Counted from the stretch's first letter, positions 52,958 through 61,055 are shown. The stretch: DNA of 64,000 bases from Alphaproteobacteria bacterium (GCA_028279245.1 JANQOE010000062.1:1-64000), one strand, 5' to 3'. Notes: generated from the sequence alone by a model not told the origin. A program made the numbers and translations.

Positions 52958-53064
52958 GCCGTCATTGCGAGGCGGGCCTTCGGCCCGCCGTGGCGATCCA
53001 GGGCCGGTATTACGGTCAGAGCTGGATTGCCACGGCGCGCTTTCGCACGCCTCGCAATGACGGC
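52958..53064. repeat. 107-bp palindromic repeat element with 17-bp terminal inverted repeats
   Basis: Ends GCCGTCATTGCGAGGCG (52958-52974) and its exact complement (53048-53064). Inside are a G+C hairpin GGCGGGCC-TTC-GGCCCGCC (52971-52989) and a further pair GTGGCGATCCAG / CTGGATTGCCAC, so nearly the whole element can fold back on itself. The GTCATTGCGAGGCG-type end is a sequence I associate with dispersed intergenic repeats of bacteria. It has no coding capacity and sits between two plus-strand genes. Confidence 0.8.
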
Positions 53065-53194
53065 AAAGGACATGGCGCCGCAGCCAGACACATCCTCGGC
53101 TAAACGCGCCATTCGACAACCAATGGAATCGCGGTAAGAAGGCACCGCCTTAAACTGGGCGCGCGCAGGGTTTTCATAGCGAAGGATTGATGGG

Positions 53195-54124
53195 GTGAGC
53201 CATTTTTTGGTGACCGGTGGCTGCGGCTTTGTCGGATCCCACTTGACCGATCGGCTATTGGCCGATGGACATCAGGTGCGAATTCTGGACGACCTGTCCA
53301 CCGGCAAAGAGGCCAACAAGCCCGCCGCAGCGGAACTGCTGGTCGGTGACGTCGCCGATGCCGCTGCGACGACCGCCGCGATGGACAGCGTCGACGGCTG
53401 CTTCCATCTGGCCGCAGTCGCATCTGTGACTCGATCCAATGAGGAATGGGCGGCCACGCACCGCGCCAACCTGACCGGCACCATCAACGTCTTCGATGCC
53501 GCGCGGCCCACCGCGACGCCTGTGGTCTACGTGTCATCGGCTGCGGTGTACGGCGACAACCCGAACGTACCCCTCGCTGAATCGGCGACCACGGCACCAC
53601 TCTCCGCGTACGGCGCCGACAAGTTGGGCTGCGAGCTGCATGCCCGTGTGGCATTTGGCGTGCATCAGGTCCCGAACATCGGCGTCCGCCCCTTCAACAT
53701 ATACGGCCCGCGCCAAGACCCGTCGTCACCCTATTCCGGCGTCATCTCACTGTTCGCGCGGCGCCTGTTGGCCGGTGAGGCGATCACCGTCTTTGGCGAT
53801 GGCGAGCAAGTGCGGGACTTCATTTACGTCGGCGACGTCGTGAACTTACTCGTCGCGGCGATGCAAAAGCCGCCGCGCGGCGGGGACGTCTTCAACCTTT
53901 GCACCGGCCGTGCGACCTCGGTCAACGAACTTGCCCGGGTCATGGCTGTACAATGCAACACGGAACTTCAGATCGACTACCAACCGCCGAGGCTTGGCGA
54001 CATTCTCCGCTCCATCGGCGACCCGCGCTTGACCACCGAGCAACTCAGCGTTTCGGCGCAGACTGACCTGGCTGAAGGCATACGGCACACGCTTGACTGG
54101 ATGCGCAGCGCCGATGCCGCCTAG
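53195..54124 (+). CDS. NAD-dependent nucleotide-sugar epimerase/dehydratase
   Basis: Extended short-chain dehydrogenase: NAD-binding FLVTGGCGFVGSHLTDRL at the N terminus, DLSTGK for the adenosine ribose, the active-site YGADK (Y-x3-K, about residue 147-151) preceded by SSAAVYGD, and RPFNIYGPRQDPSS, typical of UDP-glucose 4-epimerase-like proteins. 309 residues. GTG start at 53195 with AAGGA nine bases ahead. It stands alone between the palindromic repeat and a convergent antiporter gene. The likely role is making a nucleotide sugar for envelope polysaccharide; the exact sugar is unknown. Confidence 0.87.
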   Translation: MSHFLVTGGCGFVGSHLTDRLLADGHQVRILDDLSTGKEANKPAAAELLVGDVADAAATTAAMDSVDGCFHLAAVASVTRSNEEWAATHRANLTGTINVFDAARPTATPVVYVSSAAVYGDNPNVPLAESATTAPLSAYGADKLGCELHARVAFGVHQVPNIGVRPFNIYGPRQDPSSPYSGVISLFARRLLAGEAITVFGDGEQVRDFIYVGDVVNLLVAAMQKPPRGGDVFNLCTGRATSVNELARVMAVQCNTELQIDYQPPRLGDILRSIGDPRLTTEQLSVSAQTDLAEGIRHTLDWMRSADAA

Positions 54125-54133
54125 CCGAGACAA

Positions 54134-55819
54134 CTAGCTGTCCGGTGCCGGGTCCGGTAGCTGATTCCGCAGTTGGGTTGCCACGTCGGCAGGCATGCCC
54201 AAGGTTTTGAGTGTCAGAACGGCAAGTTGCCGGCCGCACTCCAGGGTTTCGGGCACAATAGCCGCGGCGCCCGCGGCGATCAGTTCTTCCGAATGTTCGT
54301 CGTTATGCGCGCGGACATAGACCGGCAGCTTCGGCCAACTGTGCCGCACCGTCTCCAGGGCTTTCCGAGCTGATTTCGGGTCGTTCATCGTCACCACGAT
54401 GGCCGCCGCCCGGTCCGCGCCGGCACGGTCCAGCAGCGGTTTGTGCGAAGCGTCGCCGAGAAAGACGGCGGTCCCGGCGGCACGGCCGTCTCTGACGCGC
54501 CCGATGTCCTCGTCGAGTGCCACATAGGGGACATTCTGGCCATCGAGCAGCTTGGCCACCACCTCGCCGACCCTGCCGTAGCCGGCAATCACCACATGGT
54601 CGGAAAGGTCCTCGGCGGGGTTGGTGGCGAGCGCTGCATGGCCCCGCGTGTCTCGCACCATCGGGCCGAGCAGGCGGCCAAGCTGGAGCGCGAACGGCGT
54701 CAGGATCATCGATAGGCCTGCAACCGCCAGCATGAAGTTGGCGATATCCGGTGCCACCAGGCCGGCCGTCAATGCCGCACCTACGATGACAAACGCAAAC
54801 TCACCGGACGGTCCGAGCAGCAGCGCCTTCTTCAACGACAACTCGTTTCCCAGTCCGAACAGCCGGCCGGCAGCAAAGGCCAACGCGATCTTGATGCCGA
54901 CCAGTCCCAGCACCGAAGGCACGATCCAAGCCAGACTATCGGTGAGCAGCCGCACGTCGAGGTTCATGCCGACGGCGATGAAGAACAGATTGAGCAGCAA
55001 CCCGCGAAACGGCTGAATATCGGTTTCGACCTGGTGCTCGAACTCTGTCTCGGCCAGCAGAATACCTGCGAGGAAGGCACCCAGCGACAGGGACAAGCCG
55101 GCGGACTCGGTGACCCACGCAGTCGCCAACAGTGCCAGTACCACGGCCGCCATAAAGACCTCGCGGCTGTGCGTCCGGGCCAGTAGCCGAAGCAGCGGGC
55201 GCAGCACCCAGCGCCCGACGACAAAGATGACCGCCATGCCAATCGCCGCCCGCAGGAGCCCGATACCCAGCGCGACGGGCAGTGGCGACGTCTGATCGCT
55301 CAACACGACCACCGCGAACAGCACCGGAATGACCATCACATCTTGCAGCAACAAGACACCAAAGCTCGCCCGTCCCAGTCGCGAGCTGATCTCCCGGTTC
55401 TCAATCAAAAGCTGCATGACGATCGCCGTGGATGACAGGGCGAGGGCCATCCCGATAATGATCGATGCAGTCGCCGTGTTGCCCCACACCCAGGCGATCA
55501 AGCCGATCGCCAGCGCCGTCGGAAACACCTGCAGCGAGCCCAGCCCGAACACCGTTTGCCGCATGGCCCACAGCCGGCGTGGCGCCAGCTCGAGGCCGAT
55601 CGTGAACAGCATGAACATGATGCCCAACTCGGCCAGCGCGCTGACGCCCTCGGGGTCGTCGACCAGCCCAATGCCCGAGGGGCCGATCACCACACCCAAT
55701 CCCAGGAACCCCAGGATCGGGCTGACCCGCAGCCGCTGGAAGACCGGGACGACGATGACCGTCGCCACCAGGAAGGCCAGGATTTCCTGGAAGAAAGGAA
55801 TACCGGGTCCGTGATCCAC
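54134..55819 (-). CDS. Kef-type monovalent cation:proton antiporter (CPA2) with C-terminal TrkA-N domain
   Basis: Residues about 1-380 form the 12-13-helix Na+/H+-exchanger-type membrane domain (GVVIGPSGIGLVDD, ALALSSTAIVMQLL, LSLGAFLAGILLAETEF). Residues about 400-520 form a RCK/TrkA-N nucleotide-binding domain (HVVIAGYGRVGEVVAKLL, GxGxxG, then GDASHKPLLDRAGADRA). 561 residues, like KefB/KefC and YbaL. Potassium efflux coupled to proton entry is the usual task, gated by nucleotides or glutathione adducts. GTG start with GGGGTGAGG ahead. An FNR-type box lies 68 bp upstream, shared with the stress-protein operon. Confidence 0.92.
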   Translation of the reverse strand: MDHGPGIPFFQEILAFLVATVIVVPVFQRLRVSPILGFLGLGVVIGPSGIGLVDDPEGVSALAELGIMFMLFTIGLELAPRRLWAMRQTVFGLGSLQVFPTALAIGLIAWVWGNTATASIIIGMALALSSTAIVMQLLIENREISSRLGRASFGVLLLQDVMVIPVLFAVVVLSDQTSPLPVALGIGLLRAAIGMAVIFVVGRWVLRPLLRLLARTHSREVFMAAVVLALLATAWVTESAGLSLSLGAFLAGILLAETEFEHQVETDIQPFRGLLLNLFFIAVGMNLDVRLLTDSLAWIVPSVLGLVGIKIALAFAAGRLFGLGNELSLKKALLLGPSGEFAFVIVGAALTAGLVAPDIANFMLAVAGLSMILTPFALQLGRLLGPMVRDTRGHAALATNPAEDLSDHVVIAGYGRVGEVVAKLLDGQNVPYVALDEDIGRVRDGRAAGTAVFLGDASHKPLLDRAGADRAAAIVVTMNDPKSARKALETVRHSWPKLPVYVRAHNDEHSEELIAAGAAAIVPETLECGRQLAVLTLKTLGMPADVATQLRNQLPDPAPDS

Positions 55820-55886
55820 ACCTCACCCCAAATCGACAGCGGTTGGCTAGCTACCTAGTACCGTCCCATAGGCCCGCACGCGAGTA

Positions 55887-55900
55887 TTGACGTGCATCAA
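55887..55900. promoter_or_regulatory. FNR-type box in the antiporter/stress-protein divergent region
   Basis: TTGACGTGCATCAA, matching TTGAT-N4-ATCAA in 9 of 10 positions. 49 bp upstream of the UspA start at 55949 and 68 bp upstream of the antiporter start at 55819. Confidence 0.75.
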
Positions 55901-55948
55901 GGTGATTCAAGCCTCCCGGCGCGAAGCTGTTGGGCATAGGAGGCGGTG

Positions 55949-56383
55949 ATGATCACCAGCATTCTGGTTCCATATGACGGCTCGCAGAGTTCAGTTCGAG
56001 CACTCGAACTGGCGGGCGATATCGCTGCGAAGTACAAGGCCTCGTTGACGGCACTACATGTCGTCACCGGGGGCAAAGTGCCCTCGAGTCTTGAACACTT
56101 CGCGGAAATCGAACACCTCGACGATGAGGATGTGCCGATGGCGCTTGGCGAACGGCTGCTTGAGGATGCAGACCGTATCGCCCGCAGGTCCGGTGCAGCC
56201 ACCGTAACCACCTTGCGGTCCCAAGGTGACCCGGCATCCGAAATCCTCGGGAAGGCAGCCGACGGCATTGATTTGATTGTCATCGGTTCGCGCGGGCTGG
56301 GCGAGCTGCGAGGGCTATTGCTCGGCAGTGTCTCCCACAAAGTGACCCAGCTCGCGAAGTGCGCGTGCATCACTGTCCGGTAG
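55949..56383 (+). CDS. Universal stress protein, single UspA domain
   Basis: 144 residues, one UspA fold: ILVPYDGSQSSVRALELAG at the N terminus and the ATP-binding signature G-x2-G-x9-G-S near the end (GSRGLGELRGLLLGSVS). Start at the ATG at 55949 with AGGAGG five bases ahead; the in-frame GTG one codon earlier is too close. First gene of a run of three Usp genes and one unknown gene, spaced 7-30 bp, behind an FNR-type box. Such proteins bind ATP and help survival in low oxygen or growth arrest. Confidence 0.9.
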   Translation: MITSILVPYDGSQSSVRALELAGDIAAKYKASLTALHVVTGGKVPSSLEHFAEIEHLDDEDVPMALGERLLEDADRIARRSGAATVTTLRSQGDPASEILGKAADGIDLIVIGSRGLGELRGLLLGSVSHKVTQLAKCACITVR

Positions 56384-56390
56384 GTCGGTC

Positions 56391-57236
56391 ATGTCGTATC
56401 GAGATATCATCGTAGTCCTGGACGACACTGCGGCTTGCGCCGAACGCGTGAACGTGGCTCTCCGGCTTGCCGCCCAACACGAAGCGCATCTTGTCGGGCT
56501 CTTTGCCATGGAGTTCGGCTACATCCCGACTTATGCCGAGGCCCAGATCCCACAAGAGGTCTTTGAGCAACGGCAGGCGATGGCGGAGGCCGCGCGTGAG
56601 CGCGTGCGGCAGACCTTCGAAGGCCAAGGGCGCAACAGCGGCGTGACCGTCGAGTGGAGGGCCATCGAGGACGAGGTCGTCGCGACCGTCAATCTCCACA
56701 GCCGCTATGCCGATCTGGTTGTTATTGGCCAACATGATCCAAGCAGCACCGGGGCCTACGGCACCCAGGCGGACCTTGCGGAGCATGTGGTTCTGGGGTC
56801 GGGTCGTCCGGTCCTTGCTGTGCCCTGCACCGGCACGTTCCCGGTCGTCGGCGAGCGCGTGATGGTGGCCTGGGACGCTAGCCGTGAGGCGGCGCGCGCC
56901 GTATCAGACGCGATGCCGATGCTGATCGGTGCGAAGCAAGTCTCGACCCTCTCGGTCAATCCGACCGCCGGCGAGACAGCCGGGACCCATGGCGACGTGC
57001 CAGGCGCGGACATCGCGCGTCACTTGGCACGGCATGGGATCAAGGTTGAGGCCCAGCAACTGCAAACGAGGGACGTCACACCGGCGAACATGATCCTAAG
57101 CCGAATCGCCGACGAGTCCGTGGATCTGTTGGTCATGGGCGCCTATGGACACGCCCGCATGCGGGAGTTGGTGCTAGGCGGCGTGACGCGGGAGGTCATG
57201 CGGCAAATGACCGTTCCGGTCCTGATGTCGCACTGA
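56391..57236 (+). CDS. Tandem universal stress protein
   Basis: 281 residues holding two UspA units. The N-terminal unit (1-140, DIIVVLDDTAACAERVNVAL) has a degenerate nucleotide motif; the C-terminal unit (150-281, RVMVAWDASREAARAVSDAM) keeps the ATP signature GAYGHARMRELVLGGVT. This asymmetry, with one active and one degenerate half, is usual in tandem Usp proteins. Second gene of the FNR-controlled stress operon, 7 bp after the first. Confidence 0.9.
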   Translation: MSYRDIIVVLDDTAACAERVNVALRLAAQHEAHLVGLFAMEFGYIPTYAEAQIPQEVFEQRQAMAEAARERVRQTFEGQGRNSGVTVEWRAIEDEVVATVNLHSRYADLVVIGQHDPSSTGAYGTQADLAEHVVLGSGRPVLAVPCTGTFPVVGERVMVAWDASREAARAVSDAMPMLIGAKQVSTLSVNPTAGETAGTHGDVPGADIARHLARHGIKVEAQQLQTRDVTPANMILSRIADESVDLLVMGAYGHARMRELVLGGVTREVMRQMTVPVLMSH

Positions 57237-57266
57237 GCACTCCCGCCGAGGTATGGGAAAACGATC

Positions 57267-58115
57267 ATGAGCGGCTACGTGTTGGTCCATCTGGCAGGAG
57301 TTGACGCCGATACCGACTTGATGCGCGCCGCGCTCGCGGTCGGTCGTCGACTGAATAGCCATGTTCGTGGCTTGCACATCCGGTTCGACGCCGCGGCCGT
57401 CGCCGGCATCACCGCGCCCGGCATGTCCGCGACGATGTACGAACAGATGATCGACCAGGCGAACCGTGAGTCGGAGGATCGGGCGCAGGCTGCCAGGGAA
57501 GCGTTCGAAGGTGTGACTGCCGGCGTAGCCCGTGCCCAGGCACCGGTGGATGGTCTCTCCGTCGGGTGGACGGAGGCATCCAGCGCCGGCGGCACGGCAT
57601 TGGCTGCCCACGCCCAGGGCGCGAACTCTGTCGTGCTCGCCCGTCCGCGTGACCGCCAAGACGTGCATGCCGCCCTAGCTATCGAAGCAGTACTGTTCGG
57701 GGCCGCGCGGCCCGTCATCGTGGTCCCGCCGGACGCACCGACAGAGTGGGGGCAGTGCGCCATGCTCGCCTGGAACGGCAGCGCCCAGAGCGCCCGCGCC
57801 ATGTTCGATGCGCTACCGCTTCTGCGGCTTGCCGACCGGGTGATTGTGGTGGCCGCGCCGGCCGCCGGTTCGGAGGTGTCCGCCAACGACGCAGTCGGCC
57901 ATCTGGCCTGGCAAGGCGTGCCGTCGACAGCCGTTACGCTGGACGGCACAGGGCCGGAGCTGTCGGCCAGGCTGTTTGCGGCCGTCGCGGACCACCATTG
58001 CGATCTTGTTGTCATGGGGGGTTATGGGCACAGCCGTATGCGGGAGTTCATCCTCGGCGGCGTGACGCGGCATGCGCTGTATGAGTCCAAAGTCCCCTTG
58101 TTGTTGAGCCACTGA
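57267..58115 (+). CDS. Tandem universal stress protein
   Basis: 282 residues, two UspA units, clearly related to the preceding gene, so the pair probably arose by duplication. The C-terminal unit has WNGSAQSARAMFDALPLL and the signature GGYGHSRMREFILGGVT; the N-terminal unit begins YVLVHLAGVDADTDLMRAAL and lacks the ATP motif. GGGAAAACGATC stands before the ATG. Third gene of the stress operon. Confidence 0.9.
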   Translation: MSGYVLVHLAGVDADTDLMRAALAVGRRLNSHVRGLHIRFDAAAVAGITAPGMSATMYEQMIDQANRESEDRAQAAREAFEGVTAGVARAQAPVDGLSVGWTEASSAGGTALAAHAQGANSVVLARPRDRQDVHAALAIEAVLFGAARPVIVVPPDAPTEWGQCAMLAWNGSAQSARAMFDALPLLRLADRVIVVAAPAAGSEVSANDAVGHLAWQGVPSTAVTLDGTGPELSARLFAAVADHHCDLVVMGGYGHSRMREFILGGVTRHALYESKVPLLLSH

Positions 58116-58135
58116 ACGCTGAAGGAAGCGCGACG

Positions 58136-58498
58136 ATGCTAAAGACGATTCGATTGGAACTCGCCCGTACACCGGAGAACCCGGATGGTGATCCCGAACA
58201 CGGCTACGAATTCCGTGCCCCGCTCGGTGCGGACGCCCATATCGACGTCGATGAGTGGCATAAGCAGCGTCAGCACTGCACCGTCCGCCGCTTCGAGCCT
58301 GGCGAAGACGACGAGCATGGACATTTGCTCCACACCCAGGGCCGGCGCTGGATCTTTCACTACGATGGAGACGAAGATCCCGGCGAAGACGAAGCCGGCT
58401 ATCGCTTCGACAGCCATGTGTTCAAGGCCGGCGAGTATGTTTCAATCACCGAACATGACGGCGAGACACGACCGTTTCGGGTGGTCAGTGTCCGATAG
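58136..58498 (+). CDS. Conserved-looking small acidic protein of unknown function
   Basis: 120 residues, rich in D, E and H, no membrane segment or signal. It opens MLKTIRLELARTPENPDGD and has a beta-rich pattern (HTQGRRWIFHYDGDEDPGED, then HDGETRPFRVVSV). AAGGAAGCGACG precedes the ATG and it follows the third Usp gene by 20 bp, so it is part of the FNR-linked operon. I do not recognise a family. The good ribosome site, operon position and codon use support a real gene. Confidence 0.75.
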   Translation: MLKTIRLELARTPENPDGDPEHGYEFRAPLGADAHIDVDEWHKQRQHCTVRRFEPGEDDEHGHLLHTQGRRWIFHYDGDEDPGEDEAGYRFDSHVFKAGEYVSITEHDGETRPFRVVSVR

Positions 58499-58507
58499 AT
58501 GGCAGGC

Positions 58508-58521
58508 TTGATGCAGATCAT
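58508..58521. promoter_or_regulatory. FNR-type box between convergent genes
   Basis: TTGATGCAGATCAT, 9 of 10 positions of TTGAT-N4-ATCAA. It lies just after the stress operon and before the end of the convergent Fnr-type gene, so its target is not evident. Confidence 0.55.
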
Positions 58522-58555
58522 GTGTGCTGCAACGTGCGTCTGACAACTTGGCAGG

Positions 58556-58756
58556 ATGTTCTGCAATCGAATCTACGATTTCATTTCGGGGACGGGGGTC
58601 GTACTACCGGTAAACGTCGGTCAGGAGCCCCCGATATGGGACATCGTCCGGCCCAATCAGGCCGCCCAAGACCTGCTAGCGAGGCATAGGCAGGCGCTGG
58701 CCGCGCAGTTCAGTGATAGTCGCCCGCCAGATCGTGCAAGTCCCCAAGACCAGTAA
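58556..58756 (+). CDS. Doubtful 66-codon reading frame
   Basis: Begins MFCNRIYDFISGTGVVLPVN and continues with a proline- and glutamine-rich end. The only support is its place 41 bp after the centre of an FNR-type box. Against it: no proper ribosome site (GGCAGG abuts the ATG), no recognisable domain, and its last 47 bp overlap the Fnr-type gene on the other strand. Confidence 0.2.
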   Translation: MFCNRIYDFISGTGVVLPVNVGQEPPIWDIVRPNQAAQDLLARHRQALAAQFSDSRPPDRASPQDQ

Positions 58757-59399
58757 GCTCGACCTCATGCGGCGTCTTGAGGGTGATCAGCCGCTCTTCC
58801 GTCAGTTTGGTGAAGGTACGGCTGACCGTCTCGGTCGTTAACCCGACGCAATCGGCGATATCGCTGCGTGTCATCGGCAGGTGAAGCAGGTTATCGACCA
58901 TTGTGGCGCTCTGGCGCTTGGCCAGGTTCAACAAGAAGCTGGCCACCTTCTCTTTTGCCGACTTGCGACCCAGCAGCAGGATCTGATCCTGCGCCGCGGC
59001 AAGCTCGTTCGAGGCCATGCCGAGCAGCCGTTTCTCGAGCGCCGGGAAGTCATCCAGCAAGGCCTGAAACCGGCCACGGGGGAACAGGCAGACGCGGACG
59101 TCCGTTATGGCCTCCGCGGTGAAGGCGTAGCTATCCACATAGGCCAACCCGAGGAAATCACCCGCAAATAGGAAACCGGTGACTTGCCGCCGGCCATCCG
59201 GCAACAGCTTGGAAAGCCGGACACAACCACCGGTGACGTTGTACAGGTTCGCTGCGGTATCACCTTCGAAGAATATGGTCTCTCCGGCCTCGAAGGTCTG
59301 CGCCATGACGATGGAACTGAACCGCTCCAGTTCCTCCGGGGCCAGCGCACCACAGACAGCAGTCTCTCGAATGTTGCAGGCGACACAAGGGCTTGCCAT
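58710..59399 (-). CDS. fnr: Fnr-type oxygen-responsive transcription regulator
   Basis: CRP/FNR fold: cyclic-nucleotide-like barrel (about 25-140), dimer helix, and a C-terminal helix-turn-helix. Four cysteines are placed as in oxygen-sensing Fnr/FnrL: C5, C8 and C16 (C-x2-C-x7-C, the FnrN/FnrL spacing) and C104 inside the barrel, so a [4Fe-4S] cluster is expected. The recognition helix has E190, S193 and R194 (TETVSR), the residues that read TTGAT-N4-ATCAA. The ATG at 59399 is preferred (229 residues, GGGAGGG 11 bases ahead); a GTG at 59420 overlaps that site. It is surrounded by genes with matching boxes, making it their likely activator. Confidence 0.92.
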   Translation of the reverse strand: MASPCVACNIRETAVCGALAPEELERFSSIVMAQTFEAGETIFFEGDTAANLYNVTGGCVRLSKLLPDGRRQVTGFLFAGDFLGLAYVDSYAFTAEAITDVRVCLFPRGRFQALLDDFPALEKRLLGMASNELAAAQDQILLLGRKSAKEKVASFLLNLAKRQSATMVDNLLHLPMTRSDIADCVGLTTETVSRTFTKLTEERLITLKTPHEVELTGLGDLHDLAGDYH

Positions 59400-59491
59400 T
59401 CGCCTGTGCGACCCTCCCACGAGTTGTTTCGCAGTGCATCATGCACCGCCAGCCGCCCGCCAGGCAAGCGGCGGGCCCGATTACGCGAAAG

Positions 59492-59980
59492 CTACTCCAG
59501 GCCCCCAGGTCCGCCAAGATCCTTCATGGCGTTTACCCCGGCTGCGGCATACCCGGCGACCGCCACCGGGTCGGGAAGGATCCTCAGCGGCCCCAGCGGC
59601 GCGCGCAGGTGTGAGGGGGAGAGTTCGAGGCGAATTGCCTCGCAGGAAAGCTCAGCCGCCAGCTTATCCATGGCATCCAGCAGCGACTGGGCTGTTGCGC
59701 CGTGGTTGAAGGGGTCGAACGCGACGAAATGATGCACGATCAACAGCCGCTGCGCCGGACGGCCCACCGATGTCTTGTAGACAAACAACCCTAGGATGCG
59801 CTCGTCGGGGCCGCGGGCAACCATCGCGCCGGATTTGACCGTGGCGATCGCACCTTCGGCACAGGCATTGTGAACGAAGGTCAACCATTCCTTGAGGGTG
59901 CAAGACCCGTCCACGAGGTGCAGCAGCGCGTACGCCTGATGCGCGTCTTGGGGACGGAGTGGGAGGACTCGGGTACGCAT
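59492..59980 (-). CDS. Unknown protein, possibly GNAT-fold
   Basis: 162 residues from the ATG at 59980. The order of strands and helices (RVLPLRPQDAHQAYALLHLV, ERILGLFVYKT, RLLIVHHFVAFDPFNHGATA, LLDAMDKLAAELSCEAIRLE) resembles a GCN5-type acetyltransferase, but the acetyl-CoA loop is not clearly present. No good ribosome site; upstream in-frame starts lie inside the FNR boxes at 60017-60052. It is divergent from the peptide-cytochrome pair at 60115 and may share their control. Role unknown. Confidence 0.55.
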   Translation of the reverse strand: MRTRVLPLRPQDAHQAYALLHLVDGSCTLKEWLTFVHNACAEGAIATVKSGAMVARGPDERILGLFVYKTSVGRPAQRLLIVHHFVAFDPFNHGATAQSLLDAMDKLAAELSCEAIRLELSPSHLRAPLGPLRILPDPVAVAGYAAAGVNAMKDLGGPGGLE

Positions 59981-60016
59981 GACCCGGGAGGGTGGGTGGC
60001 TCCTCCTCTGTACGCG

Positions 60017-60052
60017 TTGACTTGGGTCAATTCGTCCGTTGATTTGCATCAA
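60017..60052. promoter_or_regulatory. Two tandem FNR-type boxes
   Basis: TTGACTTGGGTCAA (60017-60030) and the perfect consensus TTGATTTGCATCAA (60039-60052), centres 22 bp apart. TACTAG at 60076-60081 is placed as a -10 hexamer for an activator site centred at -41.5, giving a start point near 60087 and transcription of the genes at 60115 and 60222. Confidence 0.85.
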
Positions 60053-60114
60053 CGCCATAATCGTAGCCGCATCTCTACTAGCTACGGAATGGCGGTCAAT
60101 GCTCCGGAGTCAGG

Positions 60115-60225
60115 ATGTTTCACAAGCGTTTCCTCGAATGGCAGGCGGCGCACCCCACTGTCACCTGGGTCTTCTGGATTATTGTGTGGCTCGTCGTTCT
60201 GAGCATCCTCCTTTGGCCCCGATGA
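60115..60225 (+). CDS. 36-residue single-span membrane peptide, coupled to a cytochrome c gene
   Basis: Reads MFHKRFLEWQAAHPT, then one hydrophobic helix (VTWVFWIIVWLVVLSILLW) ending PR. GGAG stands 5-6 bases before the ATG. Its stop overlaps the cytochrome c start as ATGA (60222-60225), and it is the first reading frame after a perfect FNR box with a fitting -10 element. These three signs make it a probable gene in spite of its size. By analogy with CydX- or CcoQ-like small subunits it may attach to a membrane oxidase or hold the cytochrome at the membrane, but I do not recognise its family. Confidence 0.7.
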   Translation: MFHKRFLEWQAAHPTVTWVFWIIVWLVVLSILLWPR

Positions 60226-60569
60226 ACCACCTAGCCCACGTCGTCTGTTTCGGCTGTCTGGGCCTGCTATGTCTGGCCGCTTCGGCCAGCGCCGGGGGGA
60301 CAGATATCGACGGTGCGGAACTCGCCGACCGCCTGTGCGCGCGATGCCACGACACCCGCGGACCAGGACCAAGCCCCGTCGCCGAGGCCCCGCCTTTCCA
60401 AACTGTTGCCACGCGCTGGCCGCCTGATTTCCTGGCGGAGGCGCTGGCCGAGGGCATCACGGTGCGGCACGCGGAAGACACAATCATGCCGCCGATCGAA
60501 CTACACCCCGATGAGATCAGCGCCCTGATCTCATATCTTGAGGACCTCACGGCACCGGTCGTTGATTGA
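60222..60569 (+). CDS. Exported monohaem cytochrome c
   Basis: 115 residues. Signal peptide MNHLAHVVCFGCLGLLCLAA with cleavage after ASA. Haem motif C39-A-R-C42-H43 (LCARCHDTRG) and a candidate axial methionine in IMPPIELHP; the end EISALISYLEDL is typical of class I cytochromes c. It acts in the periplasm as a small electron carrier. Translation is coupled to the 36-residue membrane peptide by ATGA, and both follow tandem FNR boxes, so it should be made at low oxygen. It could pass electrons to the cbb3-type oxidase implied by ccoI/ccoS. Confidence 0.9.
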   Translation: MNHLAHVVCFGCLGLLCLAASASAGGTDIDGAELADRLCARCHDTRGPGPSPVAEAPPFQTVATRWPPDFLAEALAEGITVRHAEDTIMPPIELHPDEISALISYLEDLTAPVVD

Positions 60570-60613
60570 CTTACCGCAAGGCTCCCAGGCCACAAGTACG
60601 CGACGATTCCAGC

Positions 60614-61039
60614 ATGATCAGCGTCATCATTGCGGCCATTGACGGGTCCGGTTTCGGCAAGAAGGCCCTGGCGGCCGCCATCGACCTGGCAGGGAAGTAT
60701 CAGGCCCAACTCGTCATCGTGACGGTCATGCCGGACGGCAAGATCCCGATGGAACTGTATGAGTACGTTCGCACCGAGAGTCTGTACGCCGGCGAGGTCA
60801 CGGAACTGCTCCTGAACCAGGCAAAGGGCATGGCTGAAAAGGCTGGCGTCTCGAACATTGAGCTCGTGGCCAGCGAAGGCGATCCGGCGGCGGCCATCCT
60901 ACGCGCCGCGGAGAAGCACAAGGCCGACCTGATCGTCATGGGAGGCCGCGGACTGGGGACGATCGGCGAGTTGCTGCTTGGCAGCGTTTCGCAGAAGGTG
61001 ATGCACCTCGCCACGGCGCCCTGCATGATTGTTCGGTAG
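60614..61039 (+). CDS. Universal stress protein, single UspA domain
   Basis: 141 residues: VIIAAIDGSGFGKKALAAAI, then VTVMPDGKIPMELYEYVRTE and the ATP signature GGRGLGTIGELLLGSVS. It resembles the Usp protein at 55949 more than the tandem ones. The ATG at 60614 begins the conserved sequence; the frame is open upstream to 60566 but those residues are not Usp-like, and the ribosome site is weak. It follows the cytochrome gene by 44 bp, so it belongs to the same FNR-driven transcript. Confidence 0.88.
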   Translation: MISVIIAAIDGSGFGKKALAAAIDLAGKYQAQLVIVTVMPDGKIPMELYEYVRTESLYAGEVTELLLNQAKGMAEKAGVSNIELVASEGDPAAAILRAAEKHKADLIVMGGRGLGTIGELLLGSVSQKVMHLATAPCMIVR

Positions 61040-61055
61040 AGTTGGAGGGCGATGT

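Noticed and set aside
59492-60058. 188-codon version of the unknown protein starting at 60058
   Set aside because: The extra N-terminal codons lie inside the tandem FNR boxes and carry no ribosome site; the ATG at 59980 is used.
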